Assembly: GCA_963580455.1 (NCBI GenBank) | Contig: OY756957.1 | Coordinates: 26,752,501-26,816,500 of the forward strand | Source: Euonymus europaeus | Taxonomy: Eukaryota > Streptophyta > Magnoliopsida > Celastrales > Celastraceae | DNA length: 64,000 nucleotides | Direction of reading: 5' to 3' | Part shown: one piece after another, positions 8,444-20,835 of the stretch | Numbering within the stretch: the first letter of the stretch is position 1 | Layout: every line of letters starts with the position of its first letter | Notes under the pieces: generated by a model | Database searches by the model: none | Told to the model about the DNA's origin: nothing | What the model saw: only the letters and a program-made list of their open reading frames with translations | Program-made: the position numbers and the translations under genes

Positions 8444-11085
8444 CATGTTTTTCAACTTTTACTTATTGATAAGGTTTCAATTTTGTTACGCCTTTTTGAA
8501 ATTAGTTTTGCAAAAAAAAAAATGTAAATGTTTCTCGTAGTTTTATTTTGTATACATGCTAGCTTCTGTTGATCTTAGTGAAGGTTCTGCAAAGCATTTA
8601 TCTTTTGTTGTGGGAAATACTATTATTTTATTTTGAATAATACTCCTTTTTAGTCGGTTCACCGCTTCCATTTGAGATTTGCAAAATGACCATTTTCCTG
8701 ATGCGTGGAACCATTTTATAAGAAGTTGCTTACTGTGCATATCACCTAAGCCCCTTTGCACACCGCTTTTGTAGATTCTCAAAGCACTTCTAATACTTCA
8801 TTTTGGTTTTCAGTGTAAATTTCACTATTATAATGGAATTTCTTTAGTATAAGTTAGCATCTGTTGTCTTCTGCTGTACTTCTTCACTTGCTATTGGTGA
8901 AGTAGTTCATGTAGCTCTTATTTATATGATCTGCTTATTATGCTATATTTTTCTCATTGTCTGCTAGCAAGTTCTTTTCGTTTTTTCTATTTATGGTCTG
9001 GGGTTGAGGATGGGCTTTGTTTACTGAACTTGCTGGAACCAACCTTTTTTGTCAAGGGAAAATAAATAGAAACCTTAAATCTCCAAACTTAGTTTATCTT
9101 TAAACACCGGATTAAAATCTTAAAGCAGGCCTTGAAGTTGATAGCGATAGATACTGGTGCCCTACTTCAACATGGAACATGTACAGGAAATTCTCAAATA
9201 TTTTCATCGGCCTTCTGTTTCTAACATGAAGTTGTTCCAGATAGAATGCATATATTATTCTTTCTTAGAATTAAGTTTTGTATGTTCAAATGATATCATA
9301 CGGAGAATTTGGGAGTAAATCAAATTAACAGTTACCTTCGTGTTTTTGAGGCATAAACTAATGCTAAAAGACATAGTTTTCTTTTCTATGCTGCTTTGCC
9401 TTTCTAATTTTGATGGAGTGAGCCAAGTTTGTGATTTTGGACATAGCATGTAGTATTCATTTATTATGTATGTTCATTCCTTGTGATTTTTGTGCCAGTA
9501 TGCACTTTAACGGTACTAGTATTTCTAACATTGTCAGAATAAATATGAAGAGGCCCTTGCTTCACTTGCTGAAATGGAGAAAAGAGCAGTTATGGCAGAA
9601 TCAATGTTGGAAGCTACATTGCAGTATCAATCTGGCCAACTTAAAGCACAACCATCTCCCAGGTTTGTGGTGCTTTTTGCTTGTGGAAATTTTATACCTG
9701 AATGATGTTTCATTTCCTTTGCTCCATGTATCACATTTTTCTATATTGTTGACTACTTGTTTTAACTCCTAGCTTGTTATATGCGTTGTATTTATGCGCT
9801 AGCCCCCTTGGTGCTCTGTGTCAATGAATTGATTTATCTTCCTTGAAAGAAAAAGATATGTTGTTGCCTTACCTATTTCCAGTTCAAAATATTAACTGCA
9901 TGCCTTCACTGTTTCTTGGAGAGAAGAATAAGTATGCTCACATGCATCATTCTATGAGTGTTAAAAGTACTTTTTCACGGTTAGATATCAATTTTTTTTT
10001 TCTTTTGCATTTCTTGCCACTATCATTTGAAGTTCACTTTTTTTCACCCCGATCTTGTTGGTTTGTAGATCTTCGCATTCCAATTCTTCCCAAACAGACA
10101 GCAATCAAGATGTGATGCAAGATCCTCCTACAAGGAAAATTAGCTTGCTAGGTCGACCATTTGGACTTGGCTGGCGTGATAGAAACAAGGTTAGTTATGT
10201 ACCAATCTGTTGCTTCATGCATATAGTTGATGAGGCTTTTGACTGGTTGGCACATGGGACAAAAGACAAAGCATCAACATAGATTTGTGCAACTATGCTC
10301 CATATTATCAGAACATGGTAGAATTTTGTTAAAAGCAGAGCTTTACTCATAGGATCTTTAGTTAAATGCTCTCAGAAATCTATTGACTTGTTGAATTCCC
10401 AGTAACTTTTCAATTAACTTAGTTGTAGATATAAGTATAACACCTCTTTCAGGAAAAATTATAGATATACTGTATTGTGATTGCACTTCCTTTGTTTAGA
10501 CATTTAATCTATCGTAGAAGTTTGATGTGTTGAATACTTGAATTTCCTGCCTTTTGTCTCTTAATTTTAACAAGAAAGCTGTTGAAGTTTTGGGCAAGAC
10601 ATCCAAATTGTCGGAACATTTTTTTATTTTATTTTAAATTCTGATTATTGTTTTGAAGAAAGGGTTCTAGTTCCTATTGGGATGACTGGTGATTTCTGAA
10701 TGGAAAGGAATGGAAAGGAATGAAAAGGATTCGTTCGCGAATGGTATAAAAATCTTTATATGAATTTTTTAAAATATTGGAATTCGGCCACCAAGGGTTT
10801 ACAATGCTGCGATTAAACAAACGGTATACCAGTTTGATGCTTTTTAAGTTCCCATTAGATTGATTGTTACCCATTTTATTTATGTTGATTTGTTGTGTGA
10901 ATGGCACAAGTAGCTTTACTTATCCTGATTGTTGCTTTCTGCTTTCAACTAATAGTGATGATTGAGTGCAGCAGGGCAATCCCACCAAGGTAGATGAGCC
11001 AAACGACAGCAGTTCCTCTAATGGGCAACAGAGTCCTAGAGTCGAGCAAAAAGATGCTAATGGCCTTCAAGTAGAAGATAAGTAG
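5850..11085 (+). CDS. TBC-type Rab GTPase-activating protein, C-terminal 224 aa (5' part outside window)
   Basis: Rab GAPs of this kind speed GTP hydrolysis on Rab/Ypt GTPases in membrane traffic. Coding exons: 5850-5911, 6758-6827, 8097-8177, 8278-8379, 9538-9662, 10069-10189, 10972-11085. All junctions are GT-AG and phases agree. The protein starts with VVWLKVELCKLLEDKRSAEL, continues as coiled coil (AEELEMALMEMVKQDNRRQL, VEQLEQEVTELRR, EKRAVMAESMLEATLQYQ) and ends with a Ser-rich tail and KISLLGRPFGLGWRDRNK. This closely matches, from memory, the C-terminus of Arabidopsis At3g55020/At2g39280. The catalytic TBC domain is not in the window, so the gene is partial here. The last acceptor is a NAGNAG site (10969-10974), so one Gln is optional. 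A Copia element sits upstream, probably in the preceding intron; a (TC)30 repeat touches the donor of exon 8278-8379. Confidence 0.93.
6371..6390 (+). repeat. (TG)10 microsatellite after a poly-T run
   Basis: A T-run followed by ten TG units, in an intron of the RabGAP gene. Confidence 0.9.
7490..7645 (-). mobile_element. tRNA-derived SINE, reverse orientation
   Basis: Read on the minus strand it starts near 7645 with an A-box-like TAGCCTAGTGGTATGG, followed about 35 bases later by a B-box-like GGGTTCAAATTC. The body then resembles plant SINEs (GAGGGTAAGG...). It lies in a RabGAP intron. I could not fix its exact 3' end or a target duplication. Confidence 0.5.
7770..7965 (+). mobile_element. 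tRNA-derived SINE with target-site duplication
   Basis: About 196 bp in the same intron. An A box (GTGGCTCAGTGGTAGAG, near 7780) and a degenerate B box (AAAGTTCAATTCC) are followed by a SINE body with GCAGCCTCTCCGCAT and GTACATCCTATTGTCCC, then a pyrimidine/T-rich tail. It is flanked by 13-bp direct repeats (7757-7769 and 7966-7978) that match at 12 of 13 positions, which supports LINE-mediated retroposition. Confidence 0.75.
8381..8440 (+). repeat. (TC)30 microsatellite abutting a splice donor
   Basis: Thirty TC units begin at the second base of the intron: exon ...CTTGAG ends at 8379, the G of GT is 8380 and the T starts the repeat. The donor is therefore GAG|GTCTCT. Confidence 0.95.
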
Positions 11086-12760
11086 AGAATATCGAGGCTC
11101 ATATTAATTACTCCTCGTGTTTCCTATCTTCAACCTTTAAATGTTGTTGGATTGGAAGATATTTTCTGTACCTACTTGAGTTCATAGATTAGTTATTTGC
11201 ATGTAAATTTTGGACATGGTGAAGGTAGAGCTCATATCCATTTATTGTTTGTTCATTATGTTGTAATAATGAATGATAGAATAGAAGAAAAGAAGAATGA
11301 AAGAAGACACGTGAGATCAACAGTAAAGTAATTGTATAATCTTTAATCTGCTGCATAACTCAGCCTCTGGGAATCCTTGGTTTAGTAATTTATTTTCCAT
11401 CAGTGTTTCTTGTAACTTGATATATTATTATAAAAAGCATCGTATAATTTGTCTTGGCTTTTAGCTCTTTATCCTTGCTCTCTGATGCTTTTATTGCACA
11501 AGCATTTTAGATTCCTTGATGTAAATAAGTTAAATTCAGCAGATTAGTCTCTGATAAAGTGTCCGGGATCTGCTGTATTTTTTTCCCATCCCCCTCCTCC
11601 TTTATTGAGTTTGCGGTTGTTAAAAGTATTTTATTTTATTTTTCAAAATTCATAAATGTGTAATATTCTTGCTTTATTTTTTTTTAAAGTCTCCCTCCCC
11701 CTTGTAAGGTTTGTGGATATTAAAATATTTTATTTAATTTTATTAAATTCATAAATATGTAATATTCTTCCTAACAAATCGAACAATATATTTTTTGTTT
11801 CGATCATTGAATCATCTTCGTTGGAAAGGTTGCGTTTAAATATCATTTGCTTTAATGCAGATACTTATGATTCGTTTGTTTCATAATTATATTTCATAAA
11901 AATAATATGATTTTAAAGTTATGAAAAAAGTTGTGTAAAAAATTACGCGATCCATAATTTTAAGCTGTATAAAATACTGTGTTTGGTTTATTTTTTTCGT
12001 TTGATTAATTTTGTAGATAAAATTTTAAAAAAAATATTACAATAAAGAGTAAAGAAAAACTTTTAAGATACAGAGGATAAATTATATAATGTGACTGTAA
12101 AATATTATAGGTCTCACAACTTAAGATATGAAAAATTATGAGATGACAACATTTTATTTTATACAACTTAAAGCTATAGAACTCACAGATCCTACGGTTT
12201 TATGCTGTCAACAAAATATAACATTTGATTAGCACAGCATTTTATGCGAGTTCCACAACTTTAAGTTATACGAAATGTGAAACAAACGGTCCCTTAAACT
12301 TTCGTTTTTTCAGTGTATGGACGAGCCTACACCATTATTAATTATCAAGGCAATTTTTTTTACAAGTAGCACCAACAGCAAATGCCGGTTGGTGATTTGT
12401 GAGAAAAACCAGCTTCTTTTAAATACAAGGGACGAAGCTCTAATGTACATAAAAAAATGAGGATTGAGAAAGTGAAATGGAAAACGACCACCAAAAAGAA
12501 AAGGGGAAAAAAAGATCGCGTAGAAAACTGAAAAAGTCTACTGCTACCTAGAGTTGTGCAAAATTTGATAAACAGACAGTAGCGTAACACCGAACACCCA
12601 TCCAGTGACCTATGAATCCCATGGAACCCATTTGGACTCGATATCCTGAAAATGGCACTCCAGCTAGCACATGCAACAGTTCTCTCATGGGCTTCAAGGA
12701 ATTTACCTGTCTTTTGTCTAATTTTAAGGCTTTAACCTCGACACAAAATATTCACTGTTC
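11086..12760. other. Intergenic space between convergent RabGAP and PBL7-like genes
   Basis: Holds the RabGAP 3' UTR (probably to about 11280, AATAATGAATGATA near 11265), a MITE-like segment at about 11870-12292, and the presumed 3' UTR of the kinase gene. No further coding sequence is recognised. Confidence 0.6.
11870..12292. mobile_element. Possible MITE with CGTTTGTTTCA termini
   Basis: CGTTTGTTTCA at 11873 recurs as its reverse complement at the right end (TGAAACAAACG, ending 12288). The interior is very AT-rich and holds partly complementary arms. I could not identify a convincing target duplication, so class and limits are uncertain. Confidence 0.4.
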
Positions 12761-15700
12761 TCATCGGAATCTGGGAGTGGAAGAGCCAGAGCGAGGGTTC
12801 TGGACTGGCTGGGTTTCTGGATTATATTTTTGGGAAGCAAGGTAAGAAAGAGCAGTTACAACATCAGCTACAAGAGGTCTCATAGTAGGCTCTTCTTGTA
12901 CACACATTGCGGCAACAGCAAGAGCTTGGTATAAGCCCCTCATAGGATATTGGCCTTGGAGAAGAGGGTCAGCCATCAGTGAGAATTTCCTTCGATCTTT
13001 AAACAAAGGTCGTGCCTGCAACATAGCAAGAATATTACTAAGATACTATGTGCCATAATATTACCAGAAATATTCCACTTACTCCTAAAGTGAGATTCTA
13101 ATACCCAGTAGTAATGTGCTCCATATGATTAAAGCTGGTTGGATAAGGTGAAATTTTCGTGAAAGAATGCATCTACTGGAACTATAGATTCTGCATATCT
13201 GCTACGAGTCTTGTGATGATTTACGGCAAGGATTATTGGCTGTTACGATATAACACAACCAAAAAAATGTACGATGGTAGATAATACATCGCAAAATGTG
13301 TGACAACAATAGGGAAGATATGGTAAGGAACAGGATCATTCAATCTAAGATAGAGGTAATTCTGATTGGAGATGACATGAGAAAAAATGTATAAGATGAT
13401 ACGGGCATATAAAACTTAAGAGGCCTCAATGCACCGATGTGAAAAGTACAGAAAATTCAAACATGAGATGTCAAGAAAAGAAGAGGGGTCAAAATGACAT
13501 CGATGGATGTAATAAAGAATGATATGGACGTGGTAGGATCAATGAAGATAGCTTCAAAACATATAAAATAGTGAAAAAGAATTGCTAATGAATGCTAGAT
13601 AATTTTATTATGCAATCAACCACAAATAATTGGAGTTGAGCATGTTCAAGCATAAGCTCGAACAAGTGAATTCCAAGCCAGGTCAAGCTTGGTTAGGTAG
13701 TTCCACAACCTCAAGCAGCCATGCTTGTCATAGACATGAGCCAATAGGATTTAAAATTTCTTCTCTCACACCCCTAATAATCATCAAGCTCTTGTTTATA
13801 AAATGAATTTCAATTCCAAAGTAATTTTGTAAATCCAGTTGCCATAAACTTTTGAGGGCTGTGTACTTTAACTTCCGTAAAAAATTTGCGCAAAAATAAT
13901 ATAACTGAGAGTCCAGCAAATTCCCAATGCTCTATTTCAATTTTATTCAAAAGCATGCACTTTTTTCCTTCTACAATATAATACAAATATTATAAATTTT
14001 ACAATTTTAACTTGTCACTTTTGACCATAACCTTATGTCCATTTCTTTGAAAGTATAGAATCATAGTCAATAATACTGAATACTATATGCCGATAAGAAA
14101 GTCTAAGCCTCTCTCATTTAGTCACAATTCCAGTAGATGTGTTTGTCATAACACTGAGCTGAAATGTTGGACTTAAAACATACTTCTTTTAAAGTGTCCT
14201 TATTTTAGCTTCTTCACTACCAATTACTCATGAATTTACATCCACGACCTTGCGATTACCAAAAACATGACACTAGGCTGGCTTTTGTCTACTACTTTAG
14301 AAAGAATGACATCATACCCTTGAGTGATCCAGCAAGTCAATATGAATACCTCATGAACCTTGACCTCAGTCCTCGATTGCCAAAGGTTCTATTGGCAAAG
14401 AATGAACATGACTAGAGAGAGCTAACTACAGATATGTAATTAATACCGTCTCTATAACAAGGGGATCCATAGTTCTATATCTACTCAAGTGACAAGATAA
14501 CGACCGAGGTCTAAAAGGTTAGACTGGGAAAAGGGCTTTTGTTTATTTGCCTGCGCAAATATATATCCTATGTAACAAAAAACACAATTATTGGCAGCTA
14601 GAGATTGCACCTCAAATTTGAAGCATGGAGGTTAGACATACTCTACGCATGATTAAAAATGCACAAATAATCAATTAAATGCACACTTATCTTTCAATAG
14701 CTGCTTTTATCAAGGAAAAAGGTCTCTTGTATAATGATTTCAGTAAAATATATCGAAACAAACGGAAAAGGGATAGCTTTTCTTACCCATGCAACCAGAT
14801 TATGCTCTCCAGCACCTCTTGAATTCTCAATAGCTCTTCTCCCAGTGATGATCTCAAGGAGGACAACCCCAAAGCTATAAACATCCGATTTCAGTGTAAG
14901 CTGACCAGTCATTGCATATTCAGGAGCACAATATCCATAGGTTCCCATCACTCTAGTTGATACATGGGTGTTATCCCCTACTGGACCCAATTTGGCCAGG
15001 CCAAAATCAGACAGTTTAGGATGGTAGTCTTCACCAAGTAAAATATTGGAGCATTTCAAATCACGATATATAACTGGAGGGTTAGCTTTGTCATGCAAAT
15101 ACTCCAATCCCTTTGCAGCACCTGCAGCTATCTTCATTCTTGTATTCCAGTCAAGTCGTTTTCTATCAGGTGGCAGGTCTGGAATTTACAAGGACGTAAA
15201 AACAAAGTTACGGAAGTAACTCTGAGTATGCCGCATAAAAGGATAAACAAAGCAATCTCAATTATTACATTAGCAAAAAGAAGTTGGCCACCAGCCTCAT
15301 AACACAAGCTTTGGTTCTTCAGCACAAGCAGCAAGCGATGGATGACTAGAAAGACATGGCTTTGGGTCATCCATCTTTAGGAACCCTTCCCTAAAGGTTT
15401 TTTTTGTTGTTGTTGGAGTGAGAAAAGGAATAATCCATCCAACTTCAGTGTCAATATTGTAGAACATTTCAATACTAGTACAATACGAAGTTCCCAATTT
15501 TAGTTTCTGGGGTTGAATAACTGAGCAAAATTTTTTTGTTTATGGGGTTCACTAACTCGTCTCAAGAGTTTTGTTGGCAAGCCAAAAACTGAGCAAGAGG
15601 CTACTTCTAAAGGCATAATTTCTGATATCAAAATTTCCAGACACAAAGTTTAGTGACATTTTAAGCTATACCTACCATGCAGATGGTCTTCCAATGATCC

Positions 15701-18348
15701 AAGTGGCATGTATTCATAGACCAATAATCTCTGATCCCCATCAGCACAATAACCAATTAAGTTTACAAGATTAGGATGATGAAGGAGGCTCAACATCAAA
15801 ACTTCAACAAGGAATTCCCTGTTTCCTTGGAGCCCATTGCGGTCAAGTTGCTTGATGGCAGCAACCTACAATTCGGGGAACAAAATTCAAGTTAAACCAC
15901 AAGCCTGTCATATATTGACCAAACTCGACAATCAAAGAATATTTTATGGTGACAGTACAAATATCAATTCCACAATCGCACCTTACAAGTGAAACCGCTC
16001 CCACTACAGCTTTTAAGCTACACTATTAACGTACTTAAACAAATGTATTTTTGGCATTTAGTTGAGGTAGAGTTTCAAATGATTAGAGTTCTTGGCAAGG
16101 ATTTGGTTATTGAGCATATTTGGATATTTCACAATGGTTTATGCACAATCTTGTTTCTTGATAATTCATGAAAGAGTTTAAAAAAAAATTATGTTTGCTT
16201 GTCATTCAAATATAAAAACCAAGCATTTGTTTCTTTATCTTTTAAAGGCAGAACATTCGAAATCAGTGTACCAAAATGAGTAAGAGTTGATGTAGAAAGT
16301 GCTTAAAAATTCACACCCAACCTTAGATGTCATCAGAAAACTATCAAGCTACATTTTGCCACCAATAATTTTATAATAGTGGGCTTCTTTCTTTAATTGG
16401 CTGGTGGCTTGGGAAGCTATGCAGGTGACTTGCTGAGAAAAAGGGGTCAGGTTCATGGTTCACTACTATTATTTGTGTAACAGCAGTAGGGAAGATGTTC
16501 TTCATTTATTAATTCACTGCTTAGTGACCAACGAACTATGGAAAACTGTTCTCACTGATAGGTCAGTCAGAAAATGCAACAGCTTGTAAGAACTCGCATC
16601 TATTTGGAAGGAAAGCTGGTTTCCCAATCAAAAAAGATGAGAACTTGGAAAGTTTTTTTGGCTCAATAAAGGAAACATGATGAATGGGGAGAGTTTTTAT
16701 GAGCTTGGTCCTTTTCCTCTTTTGTTGATTTCTCTCTTCCGTTAGACCAGAGTTACTTGCTTTGTTTTTAGTTAAATAAGTTAACTTTTTGACCATTAAA
16801 AAATTATAATAATGGGGATAGGAACAAAAGTAAGGCCTGTATTATGAACACAAGTGTTCTAGCATGGTTAGTTTGACTGAAATCAACCAACCTGGTTACT
16901 ACTCTCCAGCCACCCTTTATATACTCGGCCAAATCCTCCTTCTCCCAAAAGACAATCTGCCCGGAAATTCTTTGTTGCAGCAGCCAATTCACGAAATGTG
17001 AATGTATGTGCTGCAATGTGAGCAGAACCTCCATCTTTTGAGGCTTCTTTTAAAGGTACCTCCTTCTTTACTTCAGCAGCTAAGTTTAACTTCACTTTGT
17101 CTAAATTAAACAGAAAAGGAACATGGAATTAAAATATATAAAAGAACGAAATTAAAGACAACAAAAAATAGTATAAGCATGAGGGCTGTTTACTTAACTA
17201 TATTAAATGACATAAGCAAATGCCAAAAGCAGTTCCATTGGAATTACAGAACAATTAAAGTACACTGGTCATTATATCTTAGGAAAAAAATAAGAACAAT
17301 AAAAGACAAGAAAAACCTACCTAATGACTTGTGCTAGAATTTTATTAATCACTCAAAAGCATTAGTATAAAACGGTTATGAACCATAGATAGTTGGGTAC
17401 ATTCTAAATAGACAGAGTTCTTGTCTAATCATTCAAACAAACATGACCATACACAATATGAAAGCATGCATTTAGATTAAAGAGTATAAGATTGAAACAT
17501 TGTGTGACCACGGCAATACAATTTACCTGTTGCTTGCTTAGAATTAGAATAAGTATAAAATAAATAAATAAACATCTAAACCAGGCAGGTTCCAAAGAAT
17601 TTAATGTAGTTTATTGAGTTCAACCAACAAATATTGATCCACGATTCTTGGTAGCATCTTGAACCAAACCTCTGAGAAATTATGAAATCAAATGGACCTC
17701 AAGTAAACACGTTCAAGTGATTAAATTCACCCCAGTCCATCTATTTCTTCCTTTTCACTTTCAATTGTATATTCCACCTATTGCCTTCCATAGTTATCAA
17801 GGGGAATCTAGCTGGCTAGTGATGTGTGGAAAGTTTTCAAATGAGTAAATTCACCTATTTCGAGCTTGAATGGTAATTCTAAGCTATTGGGATGGTGATT
17901 CAACAGCCAACATAGTAAGCCATTAAAATACTAATCACAGAAAAAAGATACCCCACGAATCCCAATCAAAACAGCTCAAAATTCCCATAAAATTGTATTC
18001 CTTTATCCACAATTGAATTCCAAACCGAGCCACATTGCTTCAAAGCAAGAATAAAATATGCAGCAACAGAGACACAATTATTCTCAATCAGAATCCACTC
18101 AATAGAGGGCAGATCCTAGCAAAGTCGCAGGTACATAAACGACTAACTCAAACAGTTATTTAAACCCCAAGAGCATTAAACCTCGCAAAAAATTGATACT
18201 TCATAAGTAATAGTTGAATGATTTAGGATTTGCGAAAATTGACGATTGAAATACCTGAAGGGGTTGATGCGATCCGATCCTTAAGTCTGTCGGGGTGCTT
18301 CTTGTTGAGATTTTTGCTCGATTTTCCGAAACAAGGAACACAACCCAT
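12761..18348 (-). CDS. PBL7-like receptor-like cytoplasmic kinase (RLCK VII), 379 aa
   Basis: A Ser/Thr kinase expected at the inner face of the plasma membrane, where this family passes signals from receptor kinases in immunity and brassinosteroid-type pathways. Exons (high to low): 18348-18255, 17100-16892, 15865-15676, 15178-14787, 13015-12761; all GT-AG, phases agree. The N-terminus [12 protein letters not shown] carries Gly2 for myristoylation and Cys3/Cys6 for palmitoylation. Kinase landmarks: glycine loop [11 protein letters not shown] from residue 84, VAAIK with Lys106, YRDLKCSN with Asp204, DFG at 222-224, [13 protein letters not shown] activation segment. [21 protein letters not shown] and [10 protein letters not shown] point to the PBL7 (At5g02800) branch rather than PBL27 or PBS1; the length is close to that of PBL7. 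The tail after the kinase domain is short and ends PRFR. LINE relics occupy two introns. A 5-codon uORF (18392-18375) precedes the start. Confidence 0.95.
13340..13560 (+). mobile_element. Degenerate LINE (RTE-like) 3' coding remnant
   Basis: In the last kinase intron, the plus strand resembles the common plant LINE tail: GACATGAGAAAAAATG, then AAGATGATACGGGCATAT (compare ...LRWYGH), then GATGGATGTAA and GAATGATATGG. Frames are broken. Identification is from remembered LINE sequence only. Confidence 0.45.
16440..16760 (+). mobile_element. L1-type LINE relic (zf-RVT region)
   Basis: In a kinase intron, plus strand, 16491-16555 translates as [20 protein letters not shown], matching the zf-RVT domain at the end of plant L1 LINEs (typically ...VDHLLLHCPVASELW). 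The flanking sequence continues as AWKESWFPN in a degenerate frame with stops. It is a fragment, opposite in orientation to the host gene. Confidence 0.55.
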
Positions 18349-20046
18349 TCCCTCTTCTTGTTGTCTAAATTGCCTCAAGGTGCCACTCTCATAGAGAGAG
18401 GAGAGAGAGGAAGAGCGAGCGAGGGGACAAAAGCAGAACAAACACCTAGAGACTAGACCCTAGACTCTAGAGAGAGTTTAATTTTGGACAGAGAGAGACA
18501 CAATTATATCTTTTCCATTTGTTACCTTTATTTGCACTTTTGGCCTTATATTTTACCAAAATTGTAGGGCAAGCTCAATCTTTTCTATTTTTTAAAAATT
18601 GGGTTTACAATACATAATTTTTTTACCTATGTTGATGTCATGTTTTTTTTTTTCATTTCATAGGAAGGTAGAAATTGTTGATCATAATCATCATATTCAT
18701 AAAAATAAAAAAAGGAATTGTTAATCATATACTAAAACTCCAAAGTTTAAACATTTTAAGTCTTGAGGGTGCAAATCTTCTATTTTTTTCTTACTCGTGC
18801 GTCTGTCTATTTGAAGTTTGAAAAAAATAGAATTCAGATTCGACAAAACAAATCATTTTTCATATCTATGCTCTTGCTTTATATGAGTCCTTCATTTCGA
18901 TGCATGTATATCTTGGAGCTGCGAATAGCTTGAATTATCTTATGCCTGCTTTCGATTTATCTTCTTTTGCACCCAAACTAAAATATGTGTATTAAAGAAC
19001 CATGTATTCTTGTCGCAGATATGTAGTTTCGTAGACAATATATATGTGGAAAAGGCTCTCGAAAATAGGAGCATGAACCTAGGAAAGTGCTTTTCTTTGG
19101 CCACACTCGTATGGGGAAGGCGATACTTGGAGGATAAAAGCGTCAAGATGGACGGCGGATATGCAAACAACAGGAGACTTTGACAATCGTTTATGATCCG
19201 TTTAAAAGAGAAACAACGACCCGAAATGACAAATAAATCCCCAAGAAAAGACGTTCACGATCGAAAGAGCATGACGAATCCGACGACTGCGAGAGAACAA
19301 AACAACAAACCACACATGAGAGTATATCGTAACACTTTTGACTCGCCACAAGAAAGCTCCAATTGCAGGTACTTTATAATTCTAGTTATAGATTTTTCCA
19401 ATATCAATCCATTGTTATCCAACCCGATTTAGGATACCTGGGTCATTGTCGTCTAGCCCGATTTAGGATACTTGGCCTTCACCCAAGCGACTTCAAATCC
19501 CTACAATGGAATTCTTTTGCCTTTTTAAATATTTTTTATTAATATTTTTCAGTTTCACGCACTTATTTATTGAATTTTTTTATTTTAGTAATTGCTTACT
19601 GAAGTTAAGAACCAAAAACAACGTAGAAAAGTGTGTTTTATCTGACATATTTACTTCTTCATATTTTCCTTCGCCACTCGTTATGGATACTTAGGGATAC
19701 AAATTTTCAGAGATATTTATATAGATAGGTAACTCAGCCACTTAGCATCCATAGGTGGTTATCCCATTAATCTTAATGAAGTGCATTTTCAAAGGGAAAA
19801 GAGAGACTGAATAACGGTCCAATTTCAGTATTTGAACATTAAAGGGATAAAAGAATGATAATAAATAAATAAAAAGAAGATTCATGAATAAGGATCAAAA
19901 CGACCAAGAACTTTGCATCCTGAAAACAAGGAAAAATCCATATGTTGACATGATATTGAACCCAGGCCAAGGAGAAGGGGCAGCCCGAAGAACTCATCAA
20001 ATAAAAACGGAAGACTATAAAAACCTAAATAGAGTTCAAGAGTAAC

Positions 20047-20681
20047 TAGGAGTGTTCATTCGGTTTTTAACTGGAAACAAAATATCTGAATTGATTCGGT
20101 TATGATATGTTACGATTCTTAATCAAAAAATGTAATTCGGATAATCAAATCAAAAAAATTGAGGGAAAAAAATGGATTTTCAGATAACCAAACAAAAAGA
20201 CAAAAACATGTTTTATTTTTAAAAATATAGAAATACATGTGTTTTCATTTTATAATTTTTAAATTAAGAAGCATTTCATCGATCAAATAAGATAAAGAAA
20301 AATTTTAAAGGATTAAATTTCTTTTGTATTGATTTCTTTTATTTCATTACATCACATAGATCCTAAAATATTATGGATTAATATTGAGAAAACGAAGTCG
20401 ATGGATGGGTGGGTAAAGATATAATTTAAAGCCCTAATCGAGAAATTAAAAATTATATTTGAACCCAAATCTTAAAATTTTGGGTTTTAATTATTTGAAT
20501 AACTAAATATATAAAACATAAATTTTACTTTATTTTTTCGGTTAAATACGAAACCAAATCCAAAAAAATATCCAAAAAATCTCTAAATTCATAATCGAAT
20601 CTGAAACCATTAACTAAAAAATCAAATAACCACAGTTCATATCAGTTCCTCCGTCACGGATCGATTTTGGACACCCCTAAT
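20047..20681. mobile_element. Possible non-autonomous DNA transposon
   Basis: Starts TAGGAGTGTTCATTCGG and ends, inverted, TTAGGGGTGTCC. Such GGGTGTTCA-ended repeats with FRAME-poor, AT-rich, motif-repeating interiors (many TTCGGTTA-like pieces) are common in plants. AGTAAC occurs directly on both sides (20041-20046 and 20682-20687) and may be the target duplication. No coding capacity is visible. Confidence 0.45.
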
Positions 20682-20694
20682 AGTAACCATAAGA

Positions 20695-20835
20695 GAGGCC
20701 ATATTTGATCTGTGAATGAAACAGAAAATGATGGTAACGTAGTCATAAGAACAACTTAAAGAGAGAGCCAGCCTCATTTGATCTGTGAATGAACCAGAAA
20801 ATGATAGTAAGGTAGTTATAAAAAAGAACCGTCGA
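20695..20835. repeat. Degenerate 73-bp tandem repeat, two copies
   Basis: TTTGATCTGTGAATGAA..CAGAAAATGAT..GTAA recurs with a 73-base offset (20704 and 20777), with a few substitutions and small indels. Confidence 0.8.

Noticed and set aside
8284..8527. ORFs with long Ser-Leu repeats
   Set aside because: Translation of the (TC)30 microsatellite running out of a RabGAP exon, not a separate protein.
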